Positions 11,908 through 21,520 are shown, counted from the first letter of the stretch. The stretch: 64,000 bases of DNA from Streptomyces sannanensis (GCF_039536205.1 NZ_BAAAYL010000001.1:1612001-1676000); one strand, 5' to 3'. The notes: a model not told the origin generated them from the letters alone. Program-made: numbers and translations.

Positions 11908-12807
11908 GTGATCGTCGTCGCCGGAGAATCCCTGATCGACCTGGTCCCGCAGGGCGGTGGGGCACCGCTGCCCGCGCTGCTGCCGGTGCCGGGCGGCGGC
12001 CCGTACAACACAGCCGTCGCGCTGGGGCGGCTCGGGGCGCGCACCGCCTTCTGCTCCCGTATCTCCACGGACGGCTTCGGCGAGGCCCTGCTGGGCGGAC
12101 TCGTGGCGGCCGGGGTGGATGTGTCGCTCGTCCAGCGCGGGCCCGAGCCGACGACGCTCGCGGTGGCCTCCGTCGGCGCGGACGGCTCCGCCGGGTACGG
12201 CTTCTACGCCGAGGGCAGCGCGGACCGGCTCTTCGAACTGCCGGGCGTGCTCCCGGCCGGGGTACGGGCGCTGGCCGTCGGCACCTGCTCGCTGGTGCTG
12301 GAGCCGGGTGCGAGCGCGTACGAGGCGCTGCTGCGGCGCGAGGCCGGGCACGGATTGCTCACCCTGCTCGACCCGAACATCCGCCCAGGACTGATCCCCG
12401 ATGCGGCCGCTTACCGGGCACGGTTCCGCGGCTGGCTGCCGTACGTGTCCCTGCTGAAGCTCTCCGAGGAGGACGCCGCGTGGCTCGGCGGCAGCCCCGA
12501 GGAGTGGCTGGCCGCCGGGCCGGCAGCGGTGGTGCTGACGCGGGGCGCGGCGGGGCTGACCGTGCTGACCCGGGCGAGGGCCGAAGCGTCGGTGCCGGGT
12601 GTGCCGGTCGATGTCGTCGACACGATCGGCGCGGGCGACACGGTGAACGCGGCGCTGCTGCACGGCCTCGCGGGGCGCGACCCGGCCACGCTGGACGCCG
12701 CGGCGTGGGCGGAAGTGCTGCGGTACGCGGCCCGCGCGGCGGCGGTGACCTGCTCCCGCGCAGGCGCGGAGCCGCCGCACGCGGCGGAGCTGGCCGAGCC
12801 GGTGTGA
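11908..12807 (+). CDS. PfkB-family carbohydrate kinase (fructokinase/ribokinase type)
   Basis: 299 residues. Both PfkB signatures are present: GGGPYNTAVALGRLG near residue 32 and DTIGAGDTVNAALLHG near residue 236, the latter holding the catalytic Asp and the anion hole. It phosphorylates a sugar or nucleoside with ATP; residue choice does not settle whether it uses fructose, ribose or another sugar. A GTG start at 11908 (VIVVAGESLIDLVPQGG) fits the family start; no good Shine-Dalgarno is visible, so it may be leaderless. Ends at a strong bidirectional terminator shared with uvrA. Confidence 0.88.
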   Translation: MIVVAGESLIDLVPQGGGAPLPALLPVPGGGPYNTAVALGRLGARTAFCSRISTDGFGEALLGGLVAAGVDVSLVQRGPEPTTLAVASVGADGSAGYGFYAEGSADRLFELPGVLPAGVRALAVGTCSLVLEPGASAYEALLRREAGHGLLTLLDPNIRPGLIPDAAAYRARFRGWLPYVSLLKLSEEDAAWLGGSPEEWLAAGPAAVVLTRGAAGLTVLTRARAEASVPGVPVDVVDTIGAGDTVNAALLHGLAGRDPATLDAAAWAEVLRYAARAAAVTCSRAGAEPPHAAELAEPV

Positions 12808-12831
12808 GCCCCGGAACGCCCTTCGGGTGTT

Positions 12832-12882
12832 GTCCTCAATCGCCGGACGGGCTCGAATCGAGCCCGTCCGGCGATTGAGGAC
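12832..12882. terminator. 25-bp perfect inverted repeat, bidirectional terminator
   Basis: Arms 12832-12856 and 12858-12882 are perfect reverse complements around a single central A at 12857. It lies between the convergent sugar kinase and uvrA genes, so it can terminate both. No substantial T-run is present, as is common in Streptomyces. Confidence 0.85.
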
Positions 12883-12913
12883 GGACGCACCGGCTGGGTC
12901 CGGGGGCGGGCCG

Positions 12914-15892
12914 TCAGGCCTTCCGTGCGCGCGGTGTCGTCTTCGTCGTCCGCGCCGTCGCCGTCTTCCGCACCGGCTTCGCGTTCGCCGCGACCACCTT
13001 CTTCGCGGTCGTGCGCTTCCGCGCCGCCGGCACCGTCGCGTCGCTGATCTTCTCCGGGGACAGGATGTCCCTGAGGAACTTGCCGGTGTGGCTGGCCGGG
13101 ACCGAGGCGACCTGCTCCGGGGTGCCCTCGGCGATGACCAGGCCGCCGCCGCTGCCGCCCTCGGGGCCCATGTCGATGATCCAGTCCGCGGTCTTGATGA
13201 CGTCCAGGTTGTGCTCGATGACGATCACCGAGTTGCCCTTGTCGACCAGTCCGGACAGCACCTTGATCAGCTTGTTGATGTCGTCGAAGTGCAGACCGGT
13301 GGTGGGCTCGTCCAGGACGTACACCGTGCGGCCCGTGGACCGCTTCTGAAGCTCGCTCGCCAGCTTGACGCGCTGCGCCTCACCGCCGGACAGCGTCGGC
13401 GCGGACTGTCCGAGGCGGACATAGCCGAGGCCGACCTCGGTGAGGGTCTTCAGATGGCGCGAGATCGTCGGGACGGCCTCGAAGAAGTGCAGGGCCTCCT
13501 CGATCGGCATGTCCAGCACCTCGGCGATGGACTTGCCCTTGTAGTGGACCTCCAGGGTCTCCCGGTTGTAGCGCGCTCCGTGGCAGACCTCGCACGGGAC
13601 GTACACATCCGGCAGGAAGTTCATCTCGATCTTGATGGTGCCGTCGCCCGCGCAGTTCTCGCAGCGGCCGCCCTTGACGTTGAAGGAGAAGCGGCCCGGC
13701 AGATAGCCGCGCACCTTCGCCTCCATGGTCTCCGCGAAGAGCTTGCGGATGTGGTCGAAGACTCCGGTGTACGTGGCCGGGTTCGACCGGGGCGTACGGC
13801 CGATCGGCGACTGGTCGACGTGCACCACCTTGTCGACGAGGTCGTCGCCGTCGACACGGGTGTGCCGGCCGGGCACGTTGCGGGCGTTGTTCAGCTCGCG
13901 CGCCAGGTAGGTGTAGAGGATGTCGTTGACCAGCGTCGACTTTCCGGAGCCGGAGACGCCCGTGACCGCGGTGAAGACACCCAGCGGGAAGGCGACGTCG
14001 ATGTCCTGGAGATTGTTCTCGCGGGCGCCGCGCACGATCAGCTGGCGGCTCGGGTCCACCGGGCGGCGGATCTCGGGCAGGACGATGGACTTCTTGCCGG
14101 AGAGGTACTTGCCGGTCATCGACTCCTCGGTGGTCAGCAGCTCCTTCAGCGGGCCGCTGTGCACCACCTTGCCGCCGTGCTCACCGGCGCCGGGGCCGAT
14201 GTCGACGACCCAATCGGCGACCTTGATGGTGTCCTCGTCGTGCTCGACGACGATGAGCGTGTTGCCCATGTCGCGGAGCCGGACCAGGGTCTCGATGAGA
14301 CGGTGGTTGTCGCGCTGGTGCAGACCGATGGACGGCTCGTCCAGGACGTAGAGCACGCCGACCAGGCCGGAGCCGATCTGCGTGGCGAGCCGGATGCGCT
14401 GGGCCTCGCCGCCGGAGAGCGTGCCGGCCGCGCGGTTCAGCGAGAGATAGTCCAGGCCGACGTCGACCAGGAAGCGCAGCCGTTCGTTGACCTCCTTGAG
14501 GACGCGCTCGGCGATCTTCTTGTCGCGGTCGTTGAGCCTCAGCTCGCCCAGGAATTCCGCGCAGTCGCTGATGGACATCGCGGAGACCTCGGCGATGGAC
14601 TTGTCCATGATCGTGACGGCGAGAACGATCGGCTTGAGCCGCGTGCCCTCACAGGTGGGGCACGGCACCTCGCGCATGTAGCCCTCGAAGCGCTCCCGGC
14701 TGGCGTCGCTCTCGGCCTCGGAGTGCCGCCGCTTCACGAACGGAACCGCACCTTCGAAGGACGTGGTGTACGCACGTTCCCGTCCGTAACGATTGCGGTA
14801 CCGCACCTCGATCTGGGTCTTGTGCCCGTACAGCAGGGCCTTCCTGGCCCGCAGCGGCAGTCCGGCGAACGGGATGTCCGTGCGGAAGCCGAGGGCGTCG
14901 GCAAGCGCCCCCACCAGACGGCTGAAGTAGTCCTTCGTCTGGCCGCCCGACCAGGGATGGATCGCCCCCTCGTCGAGGGACCTCTCCTCGTCCGGGACGA
15001 TCAGCTCGGGGTCGACCTCCATGCGCGTACCGATGCCGGTGCAGTCGGGGCAGGCGCCGAAGGGCGAGTTGAAGGAGAAGGAGCGCGGCTCCAGCTCCTC
15101 GAAGGACAGGTCGTCGTACGGGCAGTAGAGATGCTCGGAGTACATCCGCTCGCGCTCGGGGTCGTCCTCGGGGAGGTCGACGAAGTCGAGCACGACCATG
15201 CCGCCGGACAGGCCCAGCGCGGTCTCGACGGAGTCGGTGAGCCGGCGCTTGGCGGAGTCCTTCACCGTGAGGCGGTCGACGACCACCTCGATGGTGTGCT
15301 TCTCCTGCTTCTTCAGCTTGGGCGGCTCGGTGAGCTGGATGGTCTCGCCGTCCACCCGGGCCCGGCTGTAGCCCTTGGTCTGGAGGTCGGCGAACAGGTC
15401 GACGAACTCGCCCTTGCGCTCGCGGACGAGGGGCGAGAGCACCTGGAAGCGGCTGCCCTCGGGCAGCTCCAGGACCTTGTCGACGATGGCCTGCGGGGAC
15501 TGGCGCGAGATGGGCCTGCCGCACTCGGGGCAGTGCGGCTTGCCGATCCGGGCGAAGAGCAGCCGGAGGTAGTCGTAGACCTCGGTGATGGTGCCGACCG
15601 TCGAGCGCGGGTTGCGCGAGGTCGACTTCTGGTCGATGGAGACGGCCGGGGACAGGCCCTCGATGAAGTCCACATCGGGCTTGTCCATTTGCCCGAGGAA
15701 CTGCCGGGCGTAGGAGGAGAGCGACTCGACGTACCGCCGCTGCCCCTCGGCGAAGATCGTGTCGAACGCGAGCGAGGACTTGCCCGATCCCGAAAGCCCG
15801 GTGAAGACGATGAGCGAGTCACGCGGGAGGTCGAGCGAGACATTTTTCAGATTGTGCTCGCGAGCGCCACGGACGATGAGACGGTCGGCCAC
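12914..15892 (-). CDS. uvrA: Excinuclease ABC subunit A
   Basis: About 992 residues. The damage-recognition ATPase of nucleotide excision repair. Two ABC ATPase halves are visible: Walker [15 protein letters not shown] near residue 31 and [14 protein letters not shown] near residue 660; signature loops [12 protein letters not shown] and [12 protein letters not shown]; zinc modules [23 protein letters not shown] and CENCAGDG. The GTG at 15892 ([14 protein letters not shown]) is chosen over one 12 nt upstream because AAAGG lies 11 nt before it and it matches the family start. The last about 45 residues form a Lys/Ala/Thr-rich basic tail, likely a non-specific DNA-binding extension. Confidence 0.97.
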   Translation of the reverse strand: MADRLIVRGAREHNLKNVSLDLPRDSLIVFTGLSGSGKSSLAFDTIFAEGQRRYVESLSSYARQFLGQMDKPDVDFIEGLSPAVSIDQKSTSRNPRSTVGTITEVYDYLRLLFARIGKPHCPECGRPISRQSPQAIVDKVLELPEGSRFQVLSPLVRERKGEFVDLFADLQTKGYSRARVDGETIQLTEPPKLKKQEKHTIEVVVDRLTVKDSAKRRLTDSVETALGLSGGMVVLDFVDLPEDDPERERMYSEHLYCPYDDLSFEELEPRSFSFNSPFGACPDCTGIGTRMEVDPELIVPDEERSLDEGAIHPWSGGQTKDYFSRLVGALADALGFRTDIPFAGLPLRARKALLYGHKTQIEVRYRNRYGRERAYTTSFEGAVPFVKRRHSEAESDASRERFEGYMREVPCPTCEGTRLKPIVLAVTIMDKSIAEVSAMSISDCAEFLGELRLNDRDKKIAERVLKEVNERLRFLVDVGLDYLSLNRAAGTLSGGEAQRIRLATQIGSGLVGVLYVLDEPSIGLHQRDNHRLIETLVRLRDMGNTLIVVEHDEDTIKVADWVVDIGPGAGEHGGKVVHSGPLKELLTTEESMTGKYLSGKKSIVLPEIRRPVDPSRQLIVRGARENNLQDIDVAFPLGVFTAVTGVSGSGKSTLVNDILYTYLARELNNARNVPGRHTRVDGDDLVDKVVHVDQSPIGRTPRSNPATYTGVFDHIRKLFAETMEAKVRGYLPGRFSFNVKGGRCENCAGDGTIKIEMNFLPDVYVPCEVCHGARYNRETLEVHYKGKSIAEVLDMPIEEALHFFEAVPTISRHLKTLTEVGLGYVRLGQSAPTLSGGEAQRVKLASELQKRSTGRTVYVLDEPTTGLHFDDINKLIKVLSGLVDKGNSVIVIEHNLDVIKTADWIIDMGPEGGSGGGLVIAEGTPEQVASVPASHTGKFLRDILSPEKISDATVPAARKRTTAKKVVAANAKPVRKTATARTTKTTPRARKA

Positions 15893-15974
15893 GCCGGTCC
15901 GCACCTTTCTTGAGAGAAGCGGGGGCTGGGCCCCCGTCCCAGACTAGGGGGCCTCCACAGCGATGGGTCGCTGA

Positions 15975-16015
15975 ATTCAAGCTTGCCTCACCCGAGCCTA
16001 TAGCACGTGTATTCG
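15975..16015 (-). promoter_or_regulatory. Candidate uvrA promoter with degenerate LexA-like box
   Basis: On the uvrA strand, TCCTGA, a 16-nt spacer and TATAGG form a plausible -35/-10 pair about 120 nt upstream of the start. The spacer contains TCGAATACACGTGC, which keeps one good half (TCGAA) of an actinobacterial LexA/SOS box and a poor second half. Suggestive only. Confidence 0.3.
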
Positions 16016-16074
16016 ATTTCAGGACTCGCTCGAGGAGCTTCACCCGAACGAGTGGCCGGGCTATCGTCGGCCCC

Positions 16075-16764
16075 ATGATCGATCACGAGCACGACCTGGC
16101 CTCTCTCCGTGCGGCGACCGACCGGCTCCTCGCCGCCGCCGGCAAACTGGACAACGCTTCCGTCGCCGAGCCGTCACGGCTTCCCGGCTGGACCCGCGGC
16201 CATGTCCTCGCCCATGTCGCCCGTAACGCGGACGCGCTCGTCAATGTCCTCGAGGGCCGGCCCATGTACGTCAGCGGCGATGCCCGCGACGCCGACATCG
16301 AGCGCGACGCTCCCCGTCCGTTCGACGTCCAGCTCACCGATGTACGCGAGAGCGCGGACCGCTTCCAGCAGGCCGCGGCCGCCCCCGCCGACTGGTCGCG
16401 CACGGTCGAGCTGCGCAACGGCGTGACCGACACCGCCGCCCGCGTCCCCTTCCGCCGGCTGGTCGAGGTCGAGCTGCACCATGTCGACCTGGGCGTCGGC
16501 TACGAGCTGGAGGACCTGCCCGAGGAGTTCGTGGAGCGCGAGATCGACTTCCTCGCCGAGCGGTTCGGCGGACACAAGGACGTCCCGTCGACCGCCGTGG
16601 TCATCGAGGGAGGCCGGTTCTGGACGACGGGCGGCGGCGCCGAGGGCGGGCCCGTCCGCGTCACGGGCGCCGCCGCCGAACTGCTGGGTTGGCTCGCAGG
16701 CCGTCGCGACGGGTCGGCGCTGCGCGTCGAGGGCGGGGTCCTGCCCACGCTGCCCGCGCTCTGA
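16075..16764 (+). CDS. Maleylpyruvate-isomerase-family mycothiol-dependent protein
   Basis: 229 residues. N-terminal DinB-like four-helix metal-binding domain (SRLPGWTRGHVLAHVARNAD; VEVELHHVDLGVGYELEDLP), whose histidines and glutamate form the divalent metal site of mycothiol-dependent maleylpyruvate isomerase. The C-terminal part (from about residue 165) is the short domain usual in this family. Such proteins use mycothiol, the actinobacterial thiol, in thiol-transfer or isomerisation; the exact substrate cannot be read. The frame is open upstream, but the ATG at 16075 matches the family N-terminus. Followed 72 nt later by the MBL hydrolase. Confidence 0.85.
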   Translation: MIDHEHDLASLRAATDRLLAAAGKLDNASVAEPSRLPGWTRGHVLAHVARNADALVNVLEGRPMYVSGDARDADIERDAPRPFDVQLTDVRESADRFQQAAAAPADWSRTVELRNGVTDTAARVPFRRLVEVELHHVDLGVGYELEDLPEEFVEREIDFLAERFGGHKDVPSTAVVIEGGRFWTTGGGAEGGPVRVTGAAAELLGWLAGRRDGSALRVEGGVLPTLPAL

Positions 16765-16836
16765 CCGCCGCGCCGGGGCGCCCTCGACACGGCAGGCGCC
16801 GCGCTGCCCGCACTCCCCCCGCTATAGGCTGAACAC

Positions 16837-17487
16837 ATGACGTACAGCGGAGCGGTGACGGTCGGCGGTCCTGCGGAAGTGCACGAACTCGCGGACCTGA
16901 TGATCTCCAAGGCCGCGGTCGGGCCCATGAACAACAACGCCTATCTGCTGCGCTGCCGGACCACTGACGAGCAGCTGCTGATCGACGCCGCGAACGAGCC
17001 CAGGACCCTGCTCGCGCTGATCGGTGACGACGGCATCAAGTCCGTCGTCACCACCCACCGCCACGGCGACCACTGGCAGGCCCTGGCCGAGGTCGTCGAG
17101 GCGACGGGCGCCACCACCTACGCGGGCAGGCACGACGCCGAGGGCATCCCGGTCCCCACCGACGTGCTCGTCGACGACGGCGACACGATCAAGGTCGGCC
17201 GGGTCGAGCTCACCGTCCGGCATCTGGTCGGCCACACCCCGGGTTCCATCGCACTGATCTACGACGACCCGCACGGCCACCCGCATGTCTTCACCGGTGA
17301 CTGCCTCTTCCCGGGGGGTCCTGGGCGGACAACACGTCCCGAACACTTCGAGTCGCTGATGTCGGGCCTGGAGGCGAAGGTCTTCGTACTCCCGGATGAG
17401 ACCTGGATCTACCCGGGCCACGGCAACGACACCACGCTCGGCGCCGAGCGGCCTCACCTCGGCGAGTGGCACGAGCGGGGCTGGTAG
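16837..17487 (+). CDS. MBL-fold metallo-hydrolase, hybrid: host N-terminus with element-supplied C-terminus
   Basis: 216 residues. Glyoxalase II-like metallo-beta-lactamase fold: metal motif THRHGDHW (HxHxDH), further ligands in VGHTPGS and FTGDCLFPGG, and the last metal His in YPGHGND. From residue 158 (17308) the sequence belongs to the inserted element: the normal continuation, FPGGVGNTWKNPDHF, is found 10.9 kb away at 28213, whereas here it reads FPGGPGRTTRPEHF and is two residues shorter. The final metal ligand lies in the replaced part, so the element must supply it for the enzyme to stay active. It probably hydrolyses a thioester or glutathione/mycothiol adduct. Confidence 0.92.
   Translation: MTYSGAVTVGGPAEVHELADLMISKAAVGPMNNNAYLLRCRTTDEQLLIDAANEPRTLLALIGDDGIKSVVTTHRHGDHWQALAEVVEATGATTYAGRHDAEGIPVPTDVLVDDGDTIKVGRVELTVRHLVGHTPGSIALIYDDPHGHPHVFTGDCLFPGGPGRTTRPEHFESLMSGLEAKVFVLPDETWIYPGHGNDTTLGAERPHLGEWHERGW
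17300..17326 (+). other. attL of the integrative element
   Basis: Host sequence TGCCT, core CTTCCC (17307-17312), then element sequence GGGGGGTCCTGGG. The element arm GGGTCCTG (17316-17323) is the exact reverse complement of CAGGACCC beside the core in attR, as expected for the two half-sites of an attP. Confidence 0.75.
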
Positions 17488-17540
17488 GTCGGCGGCATCG
17501 GCGCGACAAGGTTGCCAGTGCGACCTATCGGCGCCAACCG

Positions 17541-17569
17541 GGGCCACCGGACCGCCGCCCCGGTGGCCC
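17541..17569 (+). terminator. Hairpin downstream of the MBL-fold gene
   Basis: 10-bp perfect stem (17541-17550 with 17560-17569), 9-nt loop, 54 nt after the hybrid gene's stop and inside the element, so the element also supplies a terminator. Confidence 0.6.
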
Positions 17570-17694
17570 TTGGGCAGTAGCCGCGTCTGCGAACAGTCGG
17601 ATTTTGGTGGCACCGCCTACCACAGGCGGCTAACGTCCCGGCATGAACGATTCGCTCTCCTTCGAGAGCGTTCGCCCTCCACGCCGGTGTCGCC

Positions 17695-18513
17695 GTGGAG
17701 AAGCTCGTGAAGGCCGTCCTCGTCTCGAAGAGCCCGGTCTACATTGCGGAGATCCGTAACAACAGCGCGGACGTGGTGCTGCACCTCGGCGGGCACCTCC
17801 CGATGGACGAGGAGAAGGTCCGCACCGTCGGGGCCATGGAAGCCATCAAGCGGCTCCGGAAGATTGGCGTCCTCCAGCCGGACTCCCAACTCGACCTGCT
17901 GATCGAGATGCGCAATGGAGCGGCTCACACCTCTCCCGACAGCACCCTGGCCAAGGCAATGATTTCTCCCCTCGCCCGGACGGTTGAGACACTGCTCGAC
18001 GACCTCGGCAAGCCGCTGGACACCTTTTGGGAGCGGTGGACGGAGGCCGTCAAGGCCGCCGCGAACGAGCAGGAGGACCAGGTCTTCCGAGACGTACAGC
18101 TCCGGATCACGCAGGCCCGTCACGCCTTCGAAGACCGTTTCGTGGGCCTCCCCGCAGAGGTAAAGGAGGGAGCTCTCAAGGCGCCCCAGCCCCGCCGGGA
18201 GGAGTGGTTCGCCCGGCCGATGGAGATCAAGAAAGACGGCATGGTCGTCTTGAAGACCTCGGGCGGCGACTGCCCCGCCTGCGGCGGGCAGGGCCTCCTC
18301 ACGTTCGAACCGGTCAACCGGACGGCCACGGAGACGACTTTCACCGCGAACGGCTTCGGCTGCTACCTGTGCAACTTCGAGGTGAACGGCCCGGATGAGA
18401 TGGCCGCCCTGCGGAAGGCCAACACCCCCGGAATGGTGACCACGATGGCCGTCTCCCACGGCCCCACACTCGCCCCGGAGGGCATCAAGATGGGCGAGAC
18501 CAAGGCAGGCTGA
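17695..18513 (+). CDS. HEPN-like protein with C-terminal zinc ribbon, 5' end frameshifted
   Basis: 272 residues from the GTG at 17695. A helical N-terminal region contains LLIEMRNGAAHTS, an Rx4H motif as in HEPN RNase domains; the C-terminus has a zinc ribbon (CPACGGQG and CYLC). The natural start seems to be the ATG at 17643: its frame gives MNDSLSFESV and, if one base is restored near 17673, runs directly into RALHAGVAVEKLVKAVLVSK. So a single-base deletion (or sequencing error) has cut off the first residues. Whether the downstream GTG rescues translation is unknown. No named family recognised; an RNase or defence role is inference from the Rx4H motif only. Confidence 0.7.
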   Translation: MEKLVKAVLVSKSPVYIAEIRNNSADVVLHLGGHLPMDEEKVRTVGAMEAIKRLRKIGVLQPDSQLDLLIEMRNGAAHTSPDSTLAKAMISPLARTVETLLDDLGKPLDTFWERWTEAVKAAANEQEDQVFRDVQLRITQARHAFEDRFVGLPAEVKEGALKAPQPRREEWFARPMEIKKDGMVVLKTSGGDCPACGGQGLLTFEPVNRTATETTFTANGFGCYLCNFEVNGPDEMAALRKANTPGMVTTMAVSHGPTLAPEGIKMGETKAG

Positions 18514-18796
18514 TGTCACGTCGACGGCCCGGCCGGATGTGCGCTGTGATCACCAGCACCGCGACGACCCTCTCCAGCACCGGGGCGGAGATCGGGCCGA
18601 AGCATCGCGCGGCGAGGCGCGGCACGGGGAGGCGGCCGCCAGGACGTCCAGCACGGGGTTCGGCTGAAGCGCCCACCGGCCGGGTGACGGCCTCCTGGCA
18701 GAGACACTCACCGGCCCAAGTCATGCAAGCCGCCCTGGTCAGGGCCGGGATGGCGAACTCTGCAACCGGGCCATGCATGAAAGCTGTCTAGAAGAT
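18514..18796. other. Intergenic stretch, no supported gene
   Basis: 283 nt between the HEPN-like gene and the broken pentapeptide gene. Short open frames exist on both strands, but none has a ribosome site or recognisable protein. It probably holds the promoter of the downstream gene. Confidence 0.5.
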
Positions 18797-19331
18797 ATGA
18801 ACCTGTTGTCTGCCCTGGCCCAGAGGCAAAGGACCGCTCGCCGGCGAAAGAGCGCTTTGCGGATAGGTGCCGCGCTGGACCAGCGCCGGGAGCGAGTCAG
18901 GAGAGCCGACCGTCTTCGGCGACGGGGGCTGGTTGCCCTGGTGGCGATAGGAGGCCTGGCACTTATGGTCGGCCTGCCCTGGCTTATCTGGCGCGGCCCC
19001 TATGTCCTGGATGCCAAGTACATTGATCGCAAAGCTCTCGGTGAAGGATCAGCAGCGCTCGTCACCGGCCTGCGTACCACTCTGGTCGCGGTCGTTGCTG
19101 CTCTCGGCGCCGGCATCGCCCTGCTCTACACCGCCCGCACCTACCGTCTCACACGGCGCGGGCAGATCACCGACCGCTTCACCAAAGCTCTCGAACGGCT
19201 GGGCTCGCCCGAGATCTACGTCCGTATCGGTGGCATCCTCGCCCTCGAGCAGATCGTGCAGGACGCCCCCGAACAGGCAGCCACCGACGCTGCCGAGGTC
19301 CTCGGCCACTTCATCCGCCACCGGGCTCCTA
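18797..19331 (+). pseudogene. Membrane-anchored pentapeptide-repeat protein A, 5' part
   Basis: Two transmembrane segments (about residues 43-62 and 92-112), then YRLTRRGQITDRFTKALERL and GSPEIYVRIGGILALEQIVQ, a conserved juxtamembrane helical region. The frame is interrupted at 19331 by an IS5-family element. Removing the IS plus one copy of the TA duplication joins CCT to AAG and restores a single reading frame into the pentapeptide repeats at 20432. A start 24 nt upstream (18773) is possible. The same N-terminal design recurs in protein B at 24906. Function unknown; pentapeptide helices can mimic DNA or act as scaffolds. Confidence 0.85.
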
Positions 19332-20429
19332 GGGCGCGTATTCGGTTGTGATCAAGGGGTGGTCCGCGTGAGGTCCTTGATCCAGATCATCGAGGCGCGG
19401 AGGTGGAGGCCGGCGAGGTAGCTCTCAGGGGTCTTGTCGAAGCGGGTGGCGATGCCTCGCCATGCCTTCAGCTTGTTGATCAGCCGCTCGACGGCATTCC
19501 GCTCCTTGTAGAGGTCGGCGTCGTGGCTGACGGGCCGACCGCCCCTGCTGCCTTTCTTCTTCCGGTTGGCGGCCTGGTCCTTCTTCTCCGGGATGACCGC
19601 CTTGATGCGGCGTTTCCGCAGGTAGGCACGGTTTCCGTGGGACGAGTAGGCCTTGTCGCCGGCAACCGCGTCGGGGCGGGTGCGGGGGCGGCCGACGGGC
19701 AGGCGGACCCGCACCTTCTTGAGCACGGGGATGAACTGCGGGCTGTCCGCGGCCTGCCCCGCGGTCAGGACGAACGCCAGAGGACGGCACTTCCGGTCGG
19801 CGGCGAGATGAACCTTGCTGGTCAGCCCGCCCCTCGAACGTCCGAGCAGGGCGGCTTTCAGCCGGAGTTTGCGCCGGCGCCGGATGTGCCGTCGTTCTTC
19901 CCGCTCGGGGTCGTTTCCGGCGTCCTGCCCGTCTTGTTCTTCCGGGCCGCCCCCTTTTGCCGGGCCTTCTCCTCGTCGACGGCGGCCTTCTCCAGAGCGG
20001 TCATGACGTCCTGGCCGAGATGGGTACCGGCAGCGTCGTGGTGGGCCCGGGCTGTGGTGGAGTCCACGCTGACCAGGGACAAGTCCACCTCACCCCGCTT
20101 CGCGGCTTCCGCGATCAGGCCCTCCAGCAGGGCTTCGAAGACGCCGGCATCCCTCCACTGCCGGAAGCGGTTGTGGACGGTCGGCCAGGCACCGAACTCC
20201 TTCGGCATCTCCCGCCACTGCCCGCCCGTCCTGAACCGCCAGATCACGCCTTCGAATTGCTGTCGCAGCCGTTCGGGGTACGGGCCAAACCTGCCGATTG
20301 GCAGGTACGGCTCGATGAACTCCCACTCCTCGTCCGTCAACTGCACCCGCGTCATGCAAGACGATCTACCGGATCAGGCCCCGCCGCGAGGGCGAATCCC
20401 GCAAATTGATCACAACTCGATACGCGCCC
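19332..20429 (-). mobile_element. IS5-family (IS427-group-like) insertion sequence, complete
   Basis: 1098 bp. 24-bp terminal inverted repeats, 19332-19355 and 20406-20429, match at 21 of 24 positions. Flanked by a TA target duplication (19330-19331 and 20430-20431), proven by exact restoration of the interrupted gene's frame on removal. Two overlapping transposase frames on the minus strand. Confidence 0.93.
19352..20355 (-). CDS. IS5-family transposase, two frames joined by -1 frameshift
   Basis: Frame A (20355 to 19858, 165 residues) starts MTRVQLTDEEWEFIEPYLP, the DUF4096-type helix-turn-helix domain, and holds the first catalytic Asp in VSVDSTTARAHHDAAG. Frame B runs from about 19890 to 19352, with LTSKVHLAADRKCRPLAFVL, the second Asp in VAGDKAYSS and the catalytic Glu in KERNAVERLINKLKAWRG. 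Frame B is offset by -1 relative to A, consistent with the programmed -1 frameshifting known in this IS family. Both halves look intact, so it may be active. Confidence 0.9.
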
Positions 20430-20431
20430 TA

Positions 20432-21030
20432 AGGCCCGACGTCAGGACGACCCCGATCCCGGCCGCCTTCCCGATGAACTGGCGGCCGACGTACAGGCAG
20501 CGCTCACCGCACTCACCCGAGCAGAGTCACGCACCCACGTCGACCCCCGCCAACAGCTCGATCTCAGTGGGCTTCACCTCGTCGGTGCACGTCTAAAGGC
20601 CGCGGATCTCACCTATGTCAACATGAGAGGGGCGGATTTGACGGGGGCCTACCTGTCCGGGGCAACGTTGACGGAGGCCAACCTGATCAGGGCGACGTTG
20701 ACGAAGGCCACCCTTTTCGAAGCGACGTTGACGGAGGCTGACCTGGCCTACGCGACGTTGGCAGGGGCCAATCTGCGAAGGGCGGATTTGACGGGGGCCT
20801 ACCTGGTCAAGGCGACGCTGACGGGGGCCAAGTTGGGCAAGGCGACGTTGACGGAGGCTGCCCTGAAAGAGGCGACGTTGACGAAGGCCGCCCTGCCCGA
20901 GGCGACGTTGACGGGGGCTGACCTGTCCGGGGCGACGCTCACTGGGGCCGACCTGTCCAGGGCAGTTACGACAGGTATCGTGACTGACAAGCGCACGAGG
21001 ATGCCGGAGAGGTGGGCCCCGGAGGCATAG
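20432..21030 (+). pseudogene. Pentapeptide-repeat protein A, 3' part
   Basis: Continuation of the gene broken by the IS: a helical linker (RLPDELAADVQAALTALTRA, QLDLSGLHLVGARLKAADL) then about 24 pentapeptides of the A(D/T)L-x-x type, for example MRGADLTGAYLSGATLTEAN. The DNA is correspondingly repetitive, with a recurring 15-bp unit like GCGACGTTGACGGAG. The repeats form a right-handed quadrilateral beta-helix in known structures. An internal ATG at 20623 could express the repeat domain alone. Confidence 0.85.
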
Positions 21031-21126
21031 CGGTGGCGAAGAATGGCGGTTAGGGCCGGGTGGCGCCGTAGTAGGCCCCGGAGTCCTCGCCCAGACACCA
21101 GGGAGCAAGTAACCCACCGGTAGGTT

Positions 21127-21237
21127 TCAGGGCTTCATGACGGTGGTCTTCTTCGGCTGCCGGGGGACGGTCTTGGTTTTGTTGAGGTGTCCGTACACCG
21201 TCGACCGTGGCACGCCGAACACGAGGCGTGCAGACGG
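21127..21237 (-). pseudogene. Recombinase/resolvase C-terminal HTH fragment
   Basis: The minus strand reads ARLVFGVPRSTVYGHLNKTK and ends PKKTTVMKP and stop at 21127. This is the helix-turn-helix tail typical of resolvase-type recombinases (FGVPRSTVYGHL). No catalytic domain remains; upstream sequence is out of frame. Confidence 0.6.
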
Positions 21238-21283
21238 TCGTTCTCCTCTTGGCTAAGCGCGGCCACCATCCGGGCCAACGACG

Positions 21284-21520
21284 TCACACCCGGCAGCAGC
21301 ACGGGTTAGGGGTGTGCTTGCGGACCTTCGCCCGGTACAGCGTCACGTCGTAGCCGTGATCCGCCTCAGTCACCGTGGCGAAGTCCAGGGCGACCAGCTC
21401 GGAGACGCAGGCCGCCGTGGCGAACCCGAGCAGCACCGGGAGGCGTTTGCGCTTCACGACAAAGGTGGTCCGGTTGCCGTCGGCGAACATGGCGCGGGTC
21501 TGCGGAGAGAGGGCCGCGAC
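21284..21520 (-). pseudogene. Tyrosine recombinase (integrase) fragment with lost catalytic Arg
   Basis: The minus strand encodes LSPQTRAMFADGNRTTFVVK then LLGFATAACVSELVALDFAT and YDVTLYRAKVRKHTPNP. This is the first part of a tyrosine-recombinase catalytic domain, in which family members read GFATAARVSELVALD. The catalytic Arg is replaced by Cys, and no later catalytic residues follow. A relic of another integrase, divergent from the PIN gene. Confidence 0.65.

Noticed and set aside
12827..15913. A 1028-codon open frame on the plus strand opposite uvrA
   Set aside because: Antisense shadow of a high-GC gene: Val/Asp/Leu-rich translation with no domain, whereas uvrA on the other strand has all expected motifs.
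20617..20970. 15-bp tandem DNA repeats considered as a minisatellite or regulatory array
   Set aside because: They are explained by the pentapeptide repeats encoded in the frame of protein A.
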